From positions 1 through 30,127 of IMG/VR virus record IMGVR_UViG_3300003267_000536: a stretch of DNA of 30,127 nucleotides, one strand, 5' to 3'. The stretch is from a virus. Below the pieces are notes generated by a model that had not been told where the DNA came from, searched no databases, and saw only the letters and a program-made list of their open reading frames with translations. Shown here in pieces: positions 6,361 to 14,157 of the stretch (its first letter is position 1; each line of letters begins with the position of its first letter). A program made the position numbers and the translations under genes.

Positions 6361-8187
6361 CTAGCCACCGAACGGGCCGATCTCGACCGGGATCTCCACG
6401 TCGAACAACTCCCGGGCCAGCCGTTCGCCGATCTGCTGCGCCCGCACCGGCACCCGCTCGTCACCCACCTCGAGCACCGCCGAATCGTGCACCGTCAACA
6501 ACAGTACCCCCGGCAGCTCCCGCTCCACCTCCACCAGCCACCGTTTCAACAACACCGCCAACGACCCCTGCACCATCCGACTCCACGCCGTGTTGGTGTA
6601 TTCGTGGGCGGCGAAATACGACCTCGAACCGTCGACCAGTTTGATCGATCCTTTCGCCCGGGCCACCGCCTCCGCCCGGCGGTACGCAGCCATGAACTCC
6701 GGATATTCGGTGCGCCACCCCCACACGATCTGCTGCGACTCATGCAACGGCAACTCGACCCCGGTGAACTTGCGGATCGTGGCTTGGAACGTCACCGGTC
6801 CCACCCCGAAGATGCACGAGAAGTTTGCCCGTTTCGCCACATCCCGGTCCCGTTTCCAATTGGGCGACTCCCGAGGGGTCCCGATCACCGTCTCGCAGGT
6901 TATCCCGTGCAGGTCTGCCCCCTGCTCGAGCATCGCCAGCATCTTGCGGCAACCGGCGAACTTGGCCGCCACCCGCAGTTCGGCCTGTTGGTAGTCGAGG
7001 TTGTACAACTGCTTGCCGTCCGCCGGCCGGAACAGCGACCGCACCGACGGCACCCCGTCGACCTCGGCCCGTTTGTCGTCTTTCGGGATCGCCTGGAGTT
7101 GCACCCGCTCTACCGACATCCTGCCCGACACCACCTTGGTCTGGCGGTACGAGGTTCTGAGCCGGCCGTCGCTCCCTACCCGGTCGGGGTAGGTGTCGTA
7201 GTGCATCGACAGGGTGGCGTCGATCTTGCGCCACTCGAGATATTCCGCCGCCCACTGCACCCCGTCGTTCACCATCTTACGGGCGATCTCTTCGTCCAAC
7301 CGGGTCGCGCCGTGTTCGGTCACCGCGTACGGCAGCAGTTCCGGCCCACCCCCACCTTTACCGAAGAACCACGCCTTAGCCTGGTTGATCCCCGGGTCGA
7401 ACGGCAGCATGCGCTCGAGTTCGGCTTGGCGTTCCCGCAGGAGTTTCGCCGCCTGCCTGCACCGTTCGCTGTCGAATCCGATCCCGCGCCGTTCCATCCG
7501 GTACAGCACCTGGGACAGTTCGAGTTCCGATGCGATCTGCCGGCGTAGTTGCGGCCCGTCGTCGCGTGCGGCCAGTTCCGCCTGTTGGTGGTGGTACAGC
7601 CGGAGGGTGAGTTCGGCGTCCATCGCGGCGTACGGTCCGATCACCTCCCACGGGACGAGGTCGTAGCGGCCTTGGCCGACCCGCGCCCGGCGCAGCCAGG
7701 TTTTAACGTCGGTCTCTTTGTCCCGTTCCCCGCCGTCCTTCCCGAGCAGTCCGAGTCGTTCGGCGGTGGGTTTCAGGCTGGTCGGGTGGGTGGGCCACAT
7801 CTGGTGCGAGGCGATCATGGTGTCCCAGTACAGTTGCTGTTCGAGTTCCCGCCCGGCCCAGTGCCGGGTCCCGACCCGCAACATCGACTGGTCGAACTTG
7901 GCGTTTTGGTAGATCAGTTTCCGCCCGGCGAGCCACTCGAGCAGCGCGTCCCATTCGCTCCGGGGCAGGTTGAGTTGGTCGTCGCCGGCGAACAGTTCGG
8001 CCTGGTCGAGTTTGTCCCGCCGGCCTTGGTCATAGGGCCACGCCCAACTTTCGATCTCGCCGTCGCGGAACGGGTCGTCGTAGGCGACCGATACGATCGA
8101 CACCCGTGCGCCGTCGTCCGGGAACAATCCGGAGGTCTCGGTGTCCACCGCTACGATCGGTATGTTCGGTAGCTGGCTGGGGAGCAT
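6361..8187 (-). CDS. Family A DNA polymerase with 3'-5' exonuclease domain (DpoZ candidate)
   Basis: The 608-residue replicative polymerase has an N-terminal proofreading domain: Exo I VDTETSGL with D15 and E17, Exo II YQNAKFDQ, Exo III YAAMDAELTLR. The polymerase core has motif A LDYQQAELR near residue 398, motif B RDVAKRANFSCIFG near 452 and motif C VHDSAV near 567. Compared with Escherichia coli Pol I, the motif B Tyr is Phe and the Glu after HD in motif C is Ser. Family A polymerases with an exonuclease domain accompany PurZ in siphoviruses with 2-aminoadenine DNA (called DpoZ), and this one lies two genes from the PurZ-like gene. ATG 8187 is preferred over GTG 8193 because a promoter -10 ends six bases upstream, which suggests a leaderless mRNA. 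Confidence 0.9.
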   Translation of the reverse strand: MLPSQLPNIPIVAVDTETSGLFPDDGARVSIVSVAYDDPFRDGEIESWAWPYDQGRRDKLDQAELFAGDDQLNLPRSEWDALLEWLAGRKLIYQNAKFDQSMLRVGTRHWAGRELEQQLYWDTMIASHQMWPTHPTSLKPTAERLGLLGKDGGERDKETDVKTWLRRARVGQGRYDLVPWEVIGPYAAMDAELTLRLYHHQQAELAARDDGPQLRRQIASELELSQVLYRMERRGIGFDSERCRQAAKLLRERQAELERMLPFDPGINQAKAWFFGKGGGGPELLPYAVTEHGATRLDEEIARKMVNDGVQWAAEYLEWRKIDATLSMHYDTYPDRVGSDGRLRTSYRQTKVVSGRMSVERVQLQAIPKDDKRAEVDGVPSVRSLFRPADGKQLYNLDYQQAELRVAAKFAGCRKMLAMLEQGADLHGITCETVIGTPRESPNWKRDRDVAKRANFSCIFGVGPVTFQATIRKFTGVELPLHESQQIVWGWRTEYPEFMAAYRRAEAVARAKGSIKLVDGSRSYFAAHEYTNTAWSRMVQGSLAVLLKRWLVEVERELPGVLLLTVHDSAVLEVGDERVPVRAQQIGERLARELFDVEIPVEIGPFGG

Positions 8188-8193
8188 CGTCAC

Positions 8194-8223
8194 ACCCTAT
8201 CTGATCGCTTGCGGATGGTGCAA
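8194..8223 (-). promoter_or_regulatory. Promoter of the DNA polymerase gene, probable leaderless mRNA
   Basis: -35 TTGCAC (8218-8223), 18-base spacer, -10 TAGGGT (8194-8199), six bases before ATG 8187. An iteron (8233-8240) lies ten bases upstream of the -35, so an origin-binding protein could also act on this promoter. Confidence 0.5.
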
Positions 8224-8232
8224 TCTCGGGCC

Positions 8233-8465
8233 GTCACAACATTCGGGGGGAACGCACCCCCCCTAGATGTCGCCCCGCACGCGCGTGCGTCCCCCGCGCG
8301 TACGATGTACGTTCTGGACGCGAATGTTGTGACGCGAACGTAACTTACGTTTGTTGTTATGTTGTGACAGATGTTGTGACGCGGTGGTGACGGTCACAAC
8401 TCCACACAACATTCTATTAACATCGTTAATGCCCGTCACAACACCTCCATCCCCCCCGTCACAAC
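8233..8465. repeat. GTTGTGAC iteron array
   Basis: The octamer GTTGTGAC or its complement GTCACAAC is found seven times exactly: 8233-8240, 8326-8333, 8361-8368, 8373-8380, 8393-8400, 8435-8442 and 8458-8465. One further copy with a mismatch is at 8403-8410. A longer 13-base copy (ATGTTGTGACGCG) recurs at 8324 and 8371. Copies occur in both orientations, so a dimeric or multi-site binding protein is likely. Confidence 0.75.
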
Positions 8466-8473
8466 GGGTCGGG

Positions 8474-8490
8474 GTGACGCGGAGCGTCAC
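8474..8490. repeat. Inverted repeat over the prim-pol/helicase stop codon
   Basis: GTGACGC, three bases, GCGTCAC forms a seven-base stem that covers the TGA of the upstream gene. It resembles the flanks of the iterons (GTGACGC). It lacks a T-run on either strand, so it is more likely a binding site or a transcript-end hairpin than a Rho-independent terminator. Confidence 0.45.
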
Positions 8491-11021
8491 TGGTGGGACC
8501 TTGCGATCACTGCGAGTGACACGTCGGCGGGCAACATCCAATACCACAACCGGCGGTCCGTCATAACACTGTCACCACCCGCCCCCGGGTGGTACAACCG
8601 CGCCTGACGCCGGCCCTCACCACTCCTGGCGCTACCACACCCCAACGCCTGCGCCTGCTCCTGAATCGCCGCCGCAGTCTCGGTCCGCTCCGACACCCGC
8701 CCATGGTGCAACTCCCGCAACCACGCCTCGCACGACGCCGGGTGGAACAACACCGTGTCGTCATGGATGAACACCGGGGTGGCGGGCCACCGGCCGTTCG
8801 GCACCTGCGGCACCGTCTGCCACCCGGTGCGGGCCAGAAGCTCCGGTAGGATCGATAGGGTCAACGCGTTCTCTTTACCCGGATCTTCGTTGGCCGCCAC
8901 CCACCGGTCGACCAGCGGCACCCATTTCGACTGATGGGACAGTTCCGACAGCAACCGGGCACCCAGCCGCAGGATCGCCATCTTGTCACCCCACCGACCC
9001 CCGCCCGATTCGACCGGGGTGTACGACCGCAGATCGTCCACCAGATCGGCCTGTTGCAACGCCAACTGCACCACGGTGCCCGCCCAGTCGCACAGATCGG
9101 GGAACTGCAGGTTGAACTCGACAATGTCCTCCCACTGCGACCGGTTGCGGGAGAACGAACGCCGGCCCACCGGCGACGGCACCTCGAGTTGGATCGACCG
9201 GTCCAGCAGGGCTTTCTGATTCGCCAAACCCAACCCTTCACCGGACAGGCACAACGGCGCGACCAGTTGCACATCGACCTGGGTGGTGTTGTCCTGCCCT
9301 TTCTTCGCCATCCCACCGTCGGCGGTCAACGACCGCACCAGGCCGAGCAGGTGTTCGGTGGTGTTCGGATCGTCCACCCACACGATCCCCGACTGGTGCG
9401 CACTCAGAAAATCGCGCAACGCCGCCTCGGTCGGGATCACCGGCGGCCGACTCCGACCTCCCAACCGCATCAACATGGCGAAGAAACCGGTGGTCTTGCC
9501 CGATTCGGACGGAGCCTGTAGCGCCATGATCGGGAACATCGACGTACGGGCGGTGATCTGCGGTTTCAACAGGCAGGCGGCCCACCACGCGCCGAACACT
9601 GCGCACACTGTCTCGTCGTGGAAGGTCAACACCTGGCGTAGGATGTGGCGGGCGGCGTCCGGATCGCCCATCCCATACCGGTAGGGTGCCCACGACCGTC
9701 GTTGCGGGTCGAGCACCCGGCCGTCGAGCGGTTTCAAACCGTCCCGGGTGATCACCCCTTCGTGGCAGATGAACCCGTCGCCGTGCCAGCCGAGCGAGTC
9801 GACCACCTGGAACTTCGGCGGGTGTTGCGACTCGAGGTAGCGCGACAACCGTTCCGACATCCCGCCACTTTTCGGCCACATCTTCTCGGGCGGGATCACC
9901 GACACCCCGAGGTTCAACAGCCACGCTAGGAGAAGGTTCCGGTTGGCCAGCACCGCTGCGGGCAGGACCGCCCGCCGCTCGTCCCGGAACCGCTGCCGGC
10001 GTACGATCACATCGTAGGCCCGGGCGGCGTTCTCATCCTCGACCACCCCGACCGCGACCAGGTCGAAATCCGACCACGCCTCGAGGTACAGGTCGCCACC
10101 CCGATCTTGGGCTTTGCGGCACACCGCCAAGATCTGGTGGTCACCGGAGACCAGCCAGCCGGTGTCCGGGCCGGCCAACCCCACTTTCGCGCCGACCTGC
10201 TCGAGCGGCTGGGCGTGTTCCGCCTGCCAGATCGACCGGGTGACCTTCGCCACCTCGCTGTCGTCGAGCGGGGTGCCCAACAGTTGGTTCGCCTGCGCCA
10301 CCTCGAGTTCGTACAGGTCGTAGGCGTCCCGATCCCGGCGGGCGTAGTGGCCGGCCACCTGGGTGAGCCAGTCGTTGCGGCCACCCTCGCCCGGCGGGGT
10401 GGTCAGAAGTTTGGAGAGCATCGACCGGGGGCTATTCTGGGCCGTCGCGTTTGAACCGCGGCCCCGGGAGGGCCACAGAACGGCCTCCGGGGCCACTACG
10501 AGACTATCGGGACCCCGCCCTTCGGCCCACTGGTAGCGGCCGCCGTCCGGGTGGGACGACGGCGGGGCGACCACCCCACCTCCGTCGCATTTCAAATCCC
10601 ATTGGAGCCGGTCCCGGTGCAACGCCCGGTTAGGTCCGCCCCGCTCCACCTGGAACCACAGGTGGACCCCCCGCCCGGTGGTGGAACGGGCGGTCGACCG
10701 GGCGAGATCGCCCAGCCGGTCCTCCCACCACGCCAACGCTTCCGGGGTGTCGCAGTCGACCACCGCCAGCCGGGACACCGCCCCGGTGACGATGAAGATA
10801 CCGGTGGCGGTCTGCGGCGCGTCCGGTTCGAACCACTGCCGGATCTGATCCACATCGGGCGGTTTCTGCTGGTATTGCCGCCAGGTGCGCAACGCCGGCG
10901 TCTTGCCCAGCGCGGGCAGGACACACCAACCCCGGCGGGCGTAGTTGAGTGCCGCCTCGAGCAACTCGGACAAACCGGTCTCCCATGGCTCTCGGAAACA
11001 GACGATCGGCCCGGCACCCAC
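8487..11021 (-). CDS. Prim-pol primase fused to SF3-like helicase
   Basis: This 844-residue protein primes and unwinds DNA at the fork. The N-terminal bifunctional primase/polymerase (prim-pol) domain shows AVVDCD with D89 and D91, STTGRGVHLWF with H120, and KCDGGGVVAPPSS with D146. A middle region of unknown fold leads to an ATPase with P-loop PSESGKTT (near residue 507) and Walker B GIVWVDDPN (near 545). The layout is prim-pol plus helicase, as in many phages and plasmids. The listed start is GTG 11021. A TTG at 10973 has a better GGGAG site and would drop 16 residues. A hairpin of seven-base arms covers the stop codon. Next downstream is the iteron region and the polymerase gene. Confidence 0.88.
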   Translation of the reverse strand: MGAGPIVCFREPWETGLSELLEAALNYARRGWCVLPALGKTPALRTWRQYQQKPPDVDQIRQWFEPDAPQTATGIFIVTGAVSRLAVVDCDTPEALAWWEDRLGDLARSTARSTTGRGVHLWFQVERGGPNRALHRDRLQWDLKCDGGGVVAPPSSHPDGGRYQWAEGRGPDSLVVAPEAVLWPSRGRGSNATAQNSPRSMLSKLLTTPPGEGGRNDWLTQVAGHYARRDRDAYDLYELEVAQANQLLGTPLDDSEVAKVTRSIWQAEHAQPLEQVGAKVGLAGPDTGWLVSGDHQILAVCRKAQDRGGDLYLEAWSDFDLVAVGVVEDENAARAYDVIVRRQRFRDERRAVLPAAVLANRNLLLAWLLNLGVSVIPPEKMWPKSGGMSERLSRYLESQHPPKFQVVDSLGWHGDGFICHEGVITRDGLKPLDGRVLDPQRRSWAPYRYGMGDPDAARHILRQVLTFHDETVCAVFGAWWAACLLKPQITARTSMFPIMALQAPSESGKTTGFFAMLMRLGGRSRPPVIPTEAALRDFLSAHQSGIVWVDDPNTTEHLLGLVRSLTADGGMAKKGQDNTTQVDVQLVAPLCLSGEGLGLANQKALLDRSIQLEVPSPVGRRSFSRNRSQWEDIVEFNLQFPDLCDWAGTVVQLALQQADLVDDLRSYTPVESGGGRWGDKMAILRLGARLLSELSHQSKWVPLVDRWVAANEDPGKENALTLSILPELLARTGWQTVPQVPNGRWPATPVFIHDDTVLFHPASCEAWLRELHHGRVSERTETAAAIQEQAQALGCGSARSGEGRRQARLYHPGAGGDSVMTDRRLWYWMLPADVSLAVIARSHQ

Positions 11022-11035
11022 CCACCGGACCGATC

Positions 11036-11064
11036 ACCCTACTACCCCGGAAACGGCCTGTAAA
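11036..11064 (-). promoter_or_regulatory. Promoter of the prim-pol/helicase gene
   Basis: -35 TTTACA (11059-11064), 17-base spacer, -10 TAGGGT (11036-11041). Transcription would start near 11029, eight bases before GTG 11021. The -35 lies within a CGGCCT-GTAA-AGGCCG hairpin (11054-11069). Confidence 0.45.
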
Positions 11065-11069
11065 GGCCG
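11054..11069. other. Short hairpin between DUF669-like and prim-pol genes
   Basis: CGGCCT-GTAA-AGGCCG gives a six-base stem within the 54-base gap. Followed by TTT on the minus strand it could slow or end transcription weakly, but it overlaps a likely -35, so its function is unclear. Confidence 0.35.
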
Positions 11070-11075
11070 GTCACG

Positions 11076-11567
11076 CTACGTGAACAGATCGTCATCCGGG
11101 TTTTTACCGGGAGTGGCCGAGCCACCCTCCGAGCCTGCCCCGCCAGCTGCCCACGGGTCGCCGTCGTACGGCATCAACGAATCGACCTGGTTCACCACCT
11201 GGCCCTCCCGCTGCCCGCCTTGCGCCACCCGGTGTGAGACTGCCGCCACCGCCAACCGGCCACACAGGTCGTCGGTGTCGTCGGTGGTCTTGCCGCCGAA
11301 CGCGGTGAAAGCCTCTTTCAACTTCCAGTCGGCCTTGTCCGACAACGAGGTGGTCGCCCACAGGTTGGTGCCTTCGAACGCGCCATTGACCGTACCGTCC
11401 GCCTCGAGCCGCCCGACCGACGAAAGCTCCCACGACCAGTATGGACCTTTCGCCCCCGAACCGCTGCCGTCCACCCCCCGCAGCATCACCACGTACAACC
11501 CGTCGGGCAAAAGCCCACCCGACGCCTCTTCCACCCGACGCGCCTTGTCGTCACTCAGCTTCGGCAT
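11076..11567 (-). CDS. DUF669-like protein, probable single-stranded DNA-binding
   Basis: The 163-residue protein has a beta-rich body (GLYVVMLRGVDG, GPYWSWELSSVGRLEADG, FEGTNLWATTSL), then a disordered Gly/Ser segment and an acidic tip NPDDDLFT. The tip is like the partner-recruiting tail of single-stranded DNA-binding proteins. DUF669 proteins are usually beside Sak4-type recombinases, as here: the ATG lies 17 bases inside the end of the ATPase gene. It probably coats single-stranded DNA during phage recombination or replication. The family assignment is from overall pattern. Confidence 0.65.
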   Translation of the reverse strand: MPKLSDDKARRVEEASGGLLPDGLYVVMLRGVDGSGSGAKGPYWSWELSSVGRLEADGTVNGAFEGTNLWATTSLSDKADWKLKEAFTAFGGKTTDDTDDLCGRLAVAAVSHRVAQGGQREGQVVNQVDSLMPYDGDPWAAGGAGSEGGSATPGKNPDDDLFT

Positions 11568-12402
11568 TACCGTCCCCTTCGCTAGTTTCGCTCTTGCTCT
11601 GCGCTGCCAACTGCTCCCGGCGTGCCCGGGCCGCCTGCAACTCCGGGTCGGTGTCTCGCGACAGCGAACCGTCGATGTAAGAAAGCACGCGGTCGAACGT
11701 CGGGGCGACCAACCGGCGGGGTAGCGCCCCGAACCGGTCTTTGCCTTGGTACTTGCCGACCGGACGGAACAGACCGTGGAACTCTTCCGCCGCCCCCACT
11801 AGTTCGGTGGAGGTGTGGCACACCACATCCATGTAGCCGATCAGGTCGTTCTGCAGGGCGGGGGTGACCCCAGGCTGGTACACCACCTTGCCGTCGTCGT
11901 CCTGCTCCCTGCGCTCGAGCGCAGCCATCCCGAAATGACAGGGAAGGTCCCGGTAGCGGCGGATCAACAGGCGCATCTGGTCGGTCATCACCCCCCAGTC
12001 GCCCCGTTCGATGAAAAACCGGTCGCGTTCCTTCCCTTGGCGCTGAGCTTTCGCCACCCCGGCGATAACCACGTCGTCGAGGAACGCCTTGTGGATCTCG
12101 GTGACCGAATCCCACACCGTACCGGCCCACGAATCGGGGTCGGCGGCCAGATCCGATTTGATATCCCAGAACGCCTGTTCGAACGGGGCGAAACCGACCG
12201 TCACGTCGAGGATCTCGATGTTGGCGGTTTTCACCCCCAGCCGCTCGAGCGGCCCCCGTTTGATCCCCGATTCGGCGTCGACGTACAACACCCGGCCGAG
12301 GTTCGCCATGAACGCCAGGTCGGTGGTCTTGCCGGTGCCACCGGGGCCGTAGTACAGGATGTTGAGCGTGTCGCGCTGTTCAGTTAACGGTTTGGTCTCC
12401 AT
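11551..12402 (-). CDS. Sak4-like RecA-fold ATPase (AAA_24)
   Basis: The 283-residue protein has a P-loop GPGGTGKTT at residues 19-27, a beta-strand LYVDAESG, a Walker B-like TVWDSVTEIH and a polar C-terminus rich in Glu, Ser and Gln. This matches phage nucleotide-binding proteins of the Sak4 group, which are small RecA-like ATPases that help anneal or exchange single strands. The ATG at 12402 has GGAG four bases upstream and is preferred over longer in-frame starts. A promoter (TTGCAC, 17 bases, TAGGGT) lies in the 76-base gap upstream. Confidence 0.8.
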   Translation of the reverse strand: METKPLTEQRDTLNILYYGPGGTGKTTDLAFMANLGRVLYVDAESGIKRGPLERLGVKTANIEILDVTVGFAPFEQAFWDIKSDLAADPDSWAGTVWDSVTEIHKAFLDDVVIAGVAKAQRQGKERDRFFIERGDWGVMTDQMRLLIRRYRDLPCHFGMAALERREQDDDGKVVYQPGVTPALQNDLIGYMDVVCHTSTELVGAAEEFHGLFRPVGKYQGKDRFGALPRRLVAPTFDRVLSYIDGSLSRDTDPELQAARARREQLAAQSKSETSEGDGNAEAE

Positions 12403-12449
12403 AGTTCTCCGTTCGCATTTCGCAGTGCCGGCGCACCGCCGACCCCCGC

Positions 12450-12478
12450 ACCCTACCACGTCCGTGCCAGCGGTGCAA
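12450..12478 (-). promoter_or_regulatory. Promoter of the Sak4-like gene
   Basis: -35 TTGCAC (12473-12478), 17-base spacer, -10 TAGGGT (12450-12455), with about 40 bases of leader before the GGAG site and ATG 12402. Both hexamers are identical to those of the polymerase promoter. Confidence 0.5.
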
Positions 12479-13309
12479 CTACCGTTCGTCGTACCCCTGT
12501 GTATAGCCGGCCGACCGCAGGTAGGACCCGATGTCGGTGCCTTTCGAATGGGCCAGACACGGTTCGGTGTAGTCACACCGGTACCGGCAGTGCGAGTTCG
12601 CCCCCGACTGGATGTGCTTCGGCGGATCGTCGATCTCAGCGGCCAGCCGGCGGGCGGTCTCGGTGTAGTCGCGGGCGAGCCGTTCCAACTCGAGGTCGGT
12701 GCGGTACAGCCGGTAGCGGCCGTAACGTTCCGCCACCGGTATCGGGGTCTTGTGTCGGTAGGTGCGGACCGCGTTGCACACCTGCCCCCACACCTCCTGA
12801 CCGAGTTGGCGTAGACCCCAGGTGTACAGGCCGAACTGCGGGTCGAGGTCGAGCATCACCTCGTTCGGCAGGTCCTTGCCGGTTTTGTGGTCGACCAGCC
12901 ACACTTTATTGAACGTGTCGCGCACCACTAGGTCGACCCGCATTTTCAACGCGATGTCGTCACACAGCGGCACGATCGCGGTGTGTTCCACCGCGAGCAC
13001 GGTCCAGTCGAGTTCCGCGCCGTACCGCTCGAGATAGCCTTCGTACATCCAGCACAGCAGTTCGCTGTCGTTATCGTCGATCTCGAGCAGGGCGCGCATA
13101 CCGGCTATAGTTTGGTCGGTGTCAACATCGCCACCGTTTTGCGCCTGTTGGATGCCGCGGTAGTGCGTGGCCATGATCTCGTGCCAGCGGATACCTCGGG
13201 CGAGCGCCGGCGGTTTGGTCGGTGGCTGCCACCGATCGCGGTATTCGAGCGCCCATTTGAACGGGCACTGGCGGTAGGCTTCGAGTTCGCTGAATGACAC
13301 GGTGAGCAC
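12479..13309 (-). CDS. Cas4/RecB-like PD-(D/E)XK nuclease
   Basis: The 276-residue protein opens with SFSELEAYRQCPFKWALEY, a Cys-containing start typical of the RecB/Cas4 family. It continues with RGIRWHEIM, the catalytic MRVDLVV...WLVDHKTGK (D, then DxK), a QxxLYTWGL helix, and a C-terminal Cys cluster (HCRYRCDYTEPC). The first Cys plus the cluster could hold an iron-sulfur centre. It is likely an exonuclease acting with the Sak4-like and DUF669-like products. GTG 13309 starts five bases after a TAGGAT -10 element. A longer in-frame start exists but runs through the upstream gene. Confidence 0.82.
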   Translation of the reverse strand: MLTVSFSELEAYRQCPFKWALEYRDRWQPPTKPPALARGIRWHEIMATHYRGIQQAQNGGDVDTDQTIAGMRALLEIDDNDSELLCWMYEGYLERYGAELDWTVLAVEHTAIVPLCDDIALKMRVDLVVRDTFNKVWLVDHKTGKDLPNEVMLDLDPQFGLYTWGLRQLGQEVWGQVCNAVRTYRHKTPIPVAERYGRYRLYRTDLELERLARDYTETARRLAAEIDDPPKHIQSGANSHCRYRCDYTEPCLAHSKGTDIGSYLRSAGYTQGYDER

Positions 13310-13314
13310 ACCGC

Positions 13315-13343
13315 ATCCTACTACCGGTGTGTCACCCCGGCAA
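13315..13343 (-). promoter_or_regulatory. Promoter of the Cas4-like nuclease gene
   Basis: -35 TTGCCG (13338-13343), 17-base spacer, -10 TAGGAT (13315-13320), five bases before GTG 13309. The close placement again suggests a leaderless or nearly leaderless transcript. Confidence 0.42.
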
Positions 13344-13550
13344 ACCCGGTTCGTCAATGAAACGCACCACCGCGGTCCACGCCGACGGGCGGCTGTTTGC
13401 GTCGGCGTGCATCGCGTAGAAGATTTTCGCGCAGATCTCGCAGAGTCCATGTGGGCGGCCGCGGGAATCGATCGAGTTCAACTCCTGCTCGTTCAACCGG
13501 GTTAGATGTCCACAGGCGAACTGGGCGAGCACCCCGGGCGGTTGTTTCAC
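13332..13550 (-). CDS. Small zinc-knuckle protein (72 aa)
   Basis: The product contains FACGHL and CEICAKIFY, a CxH...CxxC arrangement that could bind one zinc ion. The GTG at 13550 overlaps the stop of the upstream coiled-coil gene. No enzyme family is recognised. It ends 22 bases before the Cas4-like gene. Confidence 0.65.
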   Translation of the reverse strand: MKQPPGVLAQFACGHLTRLNEQELNSIDSRGRPHGLCEICAKIFYAMHADANSRPSAWTAVVRFIDEPGLPG

Positions 13551-13837
13551 TTTACGTCGCCTAGCGCCTGCTCGATGCGCTCCCGCAACATGGAGAACTC
13601 TGTTCGGTCACGCCAGGTGACCCTGCTGGGGATACAGCGCGAGTCGAGCACTTCCCGCAGCAGCGCCCGCAGTTCCTCGTTCTCGGCTGCGAGCCGGTCG
13701 GCCCGCTCCTTCACTTCGTTGCACTGTTCATACCAGCGGTCACGTTCCGATTCGAGTTCGGCGATGCGCCGCAATGCGGCATCGAGTTTGAATCCCGTTT
13801 CCGCTCGTGTCGGACCCCAATGGCTTGTATCCGTCAC
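13547..13837 (-). CDS. Coiled-coil protein (96 aa), unknown
   Basis: Residues from about 15 to 65 form a strong heptad-like helix (ALRRIAELESERDRW, ADRLAAENEELRALL), so the protein probably makes a coiled coil. The GTG at 13837 shares bases with the TGA of the upstream gene; an in-frame extension to 13972 would overlap it heavily and is rejected. Function is unknown. Confidence 0.65.
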   Translation of the reverse strand: MTDTSHWGPTRAETGFKLDAALRRIAELESERDRWYEQCNEVKERADRLAAENEELRALLREVLDSRCIPSRVTWRDRTEFSMLRERIEQALGDVK

Positions 13838-14157
13838 GTCACTTCCTCTTTCAGGTCGCCCAGCGCAGCGAGCACCTTGCGGATGCGGCTTATTAGTTCG
13901 GACGCTTCTTGTTTCCAGCGTTGCTCGCCACCTTCGCCTCGATACACGGCGAGGCCAAGCTGCCCGTCGCATTGGCGCAATAAGTGGCTCAGTTCAACAA
14001 ACCGTTCGTCGGTTGCCAGGAACGAAAGAATGGCGGGCACAACGACTTCAGCAATCTGTTGTGCGTTGGCTTCTCGTCCTGGTGAACCGCCACCGTATTT
14101 CTGTAACAGAGCTTCCCGTACATGGGCCAACAGTGCTGACCGCAGGTCGGCATTCAT
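13834..14157 (-). CDS. Hypothetical helical protein (107 aa)
   Basis: A charged helical protein with a central segment AEVVVPAILSFLATDERF and a C-terminal amphipathic helix ending GDLKEEVT. The ATG at 14157 overlaps the previous TGA. There are no cysteine clusters, no membrane span and no recognisable family. Confidence 0.65.
   Translation of the reverse strand: MNADLRSALLAHVREALLQKYGGGSPGREANAQQIAEVVVPAILSFLATDERFVELSHLLRQCDGQLGLAVYRGEGGEQRWKQEASELISRIRKVLAALGDLKEEVT

Larger units (their letters stand above)
8194..8486. other. Intergenic region with iterons and hairpins, candidate replication origin
   Basis: No convincing gene lies between the prim-pol/helicase stop and the polymerase start. 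The region holds repeated GTTGTGAC units, a G6/C6 hairpin (8245-8262), a 12-base palindrome GCACGCGCGTGC (8277-8288), an AACGTAA-C-TTACGTT inverted repeat (8337-8351) and an AT-rich inverted repeat ATTAAC-ATC-GTTAAT (8416-8430). Placed between the two main replication genes, it looks like an origin or a multi-site regulatory region. Confidence 0.5.

Noticed and set aside
5905-7548. Long plus-strand open frame of 547 codons across the polymerase and RuvC-like genes
   Set aside because: It lies opposite two clear minus-strand genes, has a composition rich in Arg, His and Pro, and has no recognisable domain; long antisense frames are common at this GC content.
8245-8263. G6/C7 hairpin as a Rho-independent terminator
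   Set aside because: No T-run follows on either strand, and it lies just upstream of the polymerase promoter.
8263-8547. Minus-strand frame of 94 codons through the iteron region
   Set aside because: It is composed largely of the repeats themselves, overlaps the primase end, and has no ribosome site or overlap junction.
12479-13309. Cas4-like nuclease as part of a CRISPR system
   Set aside because: No repeat-spacer array or Cas1/Cas2 genes are present, and the neighbours are phage recombination genes.
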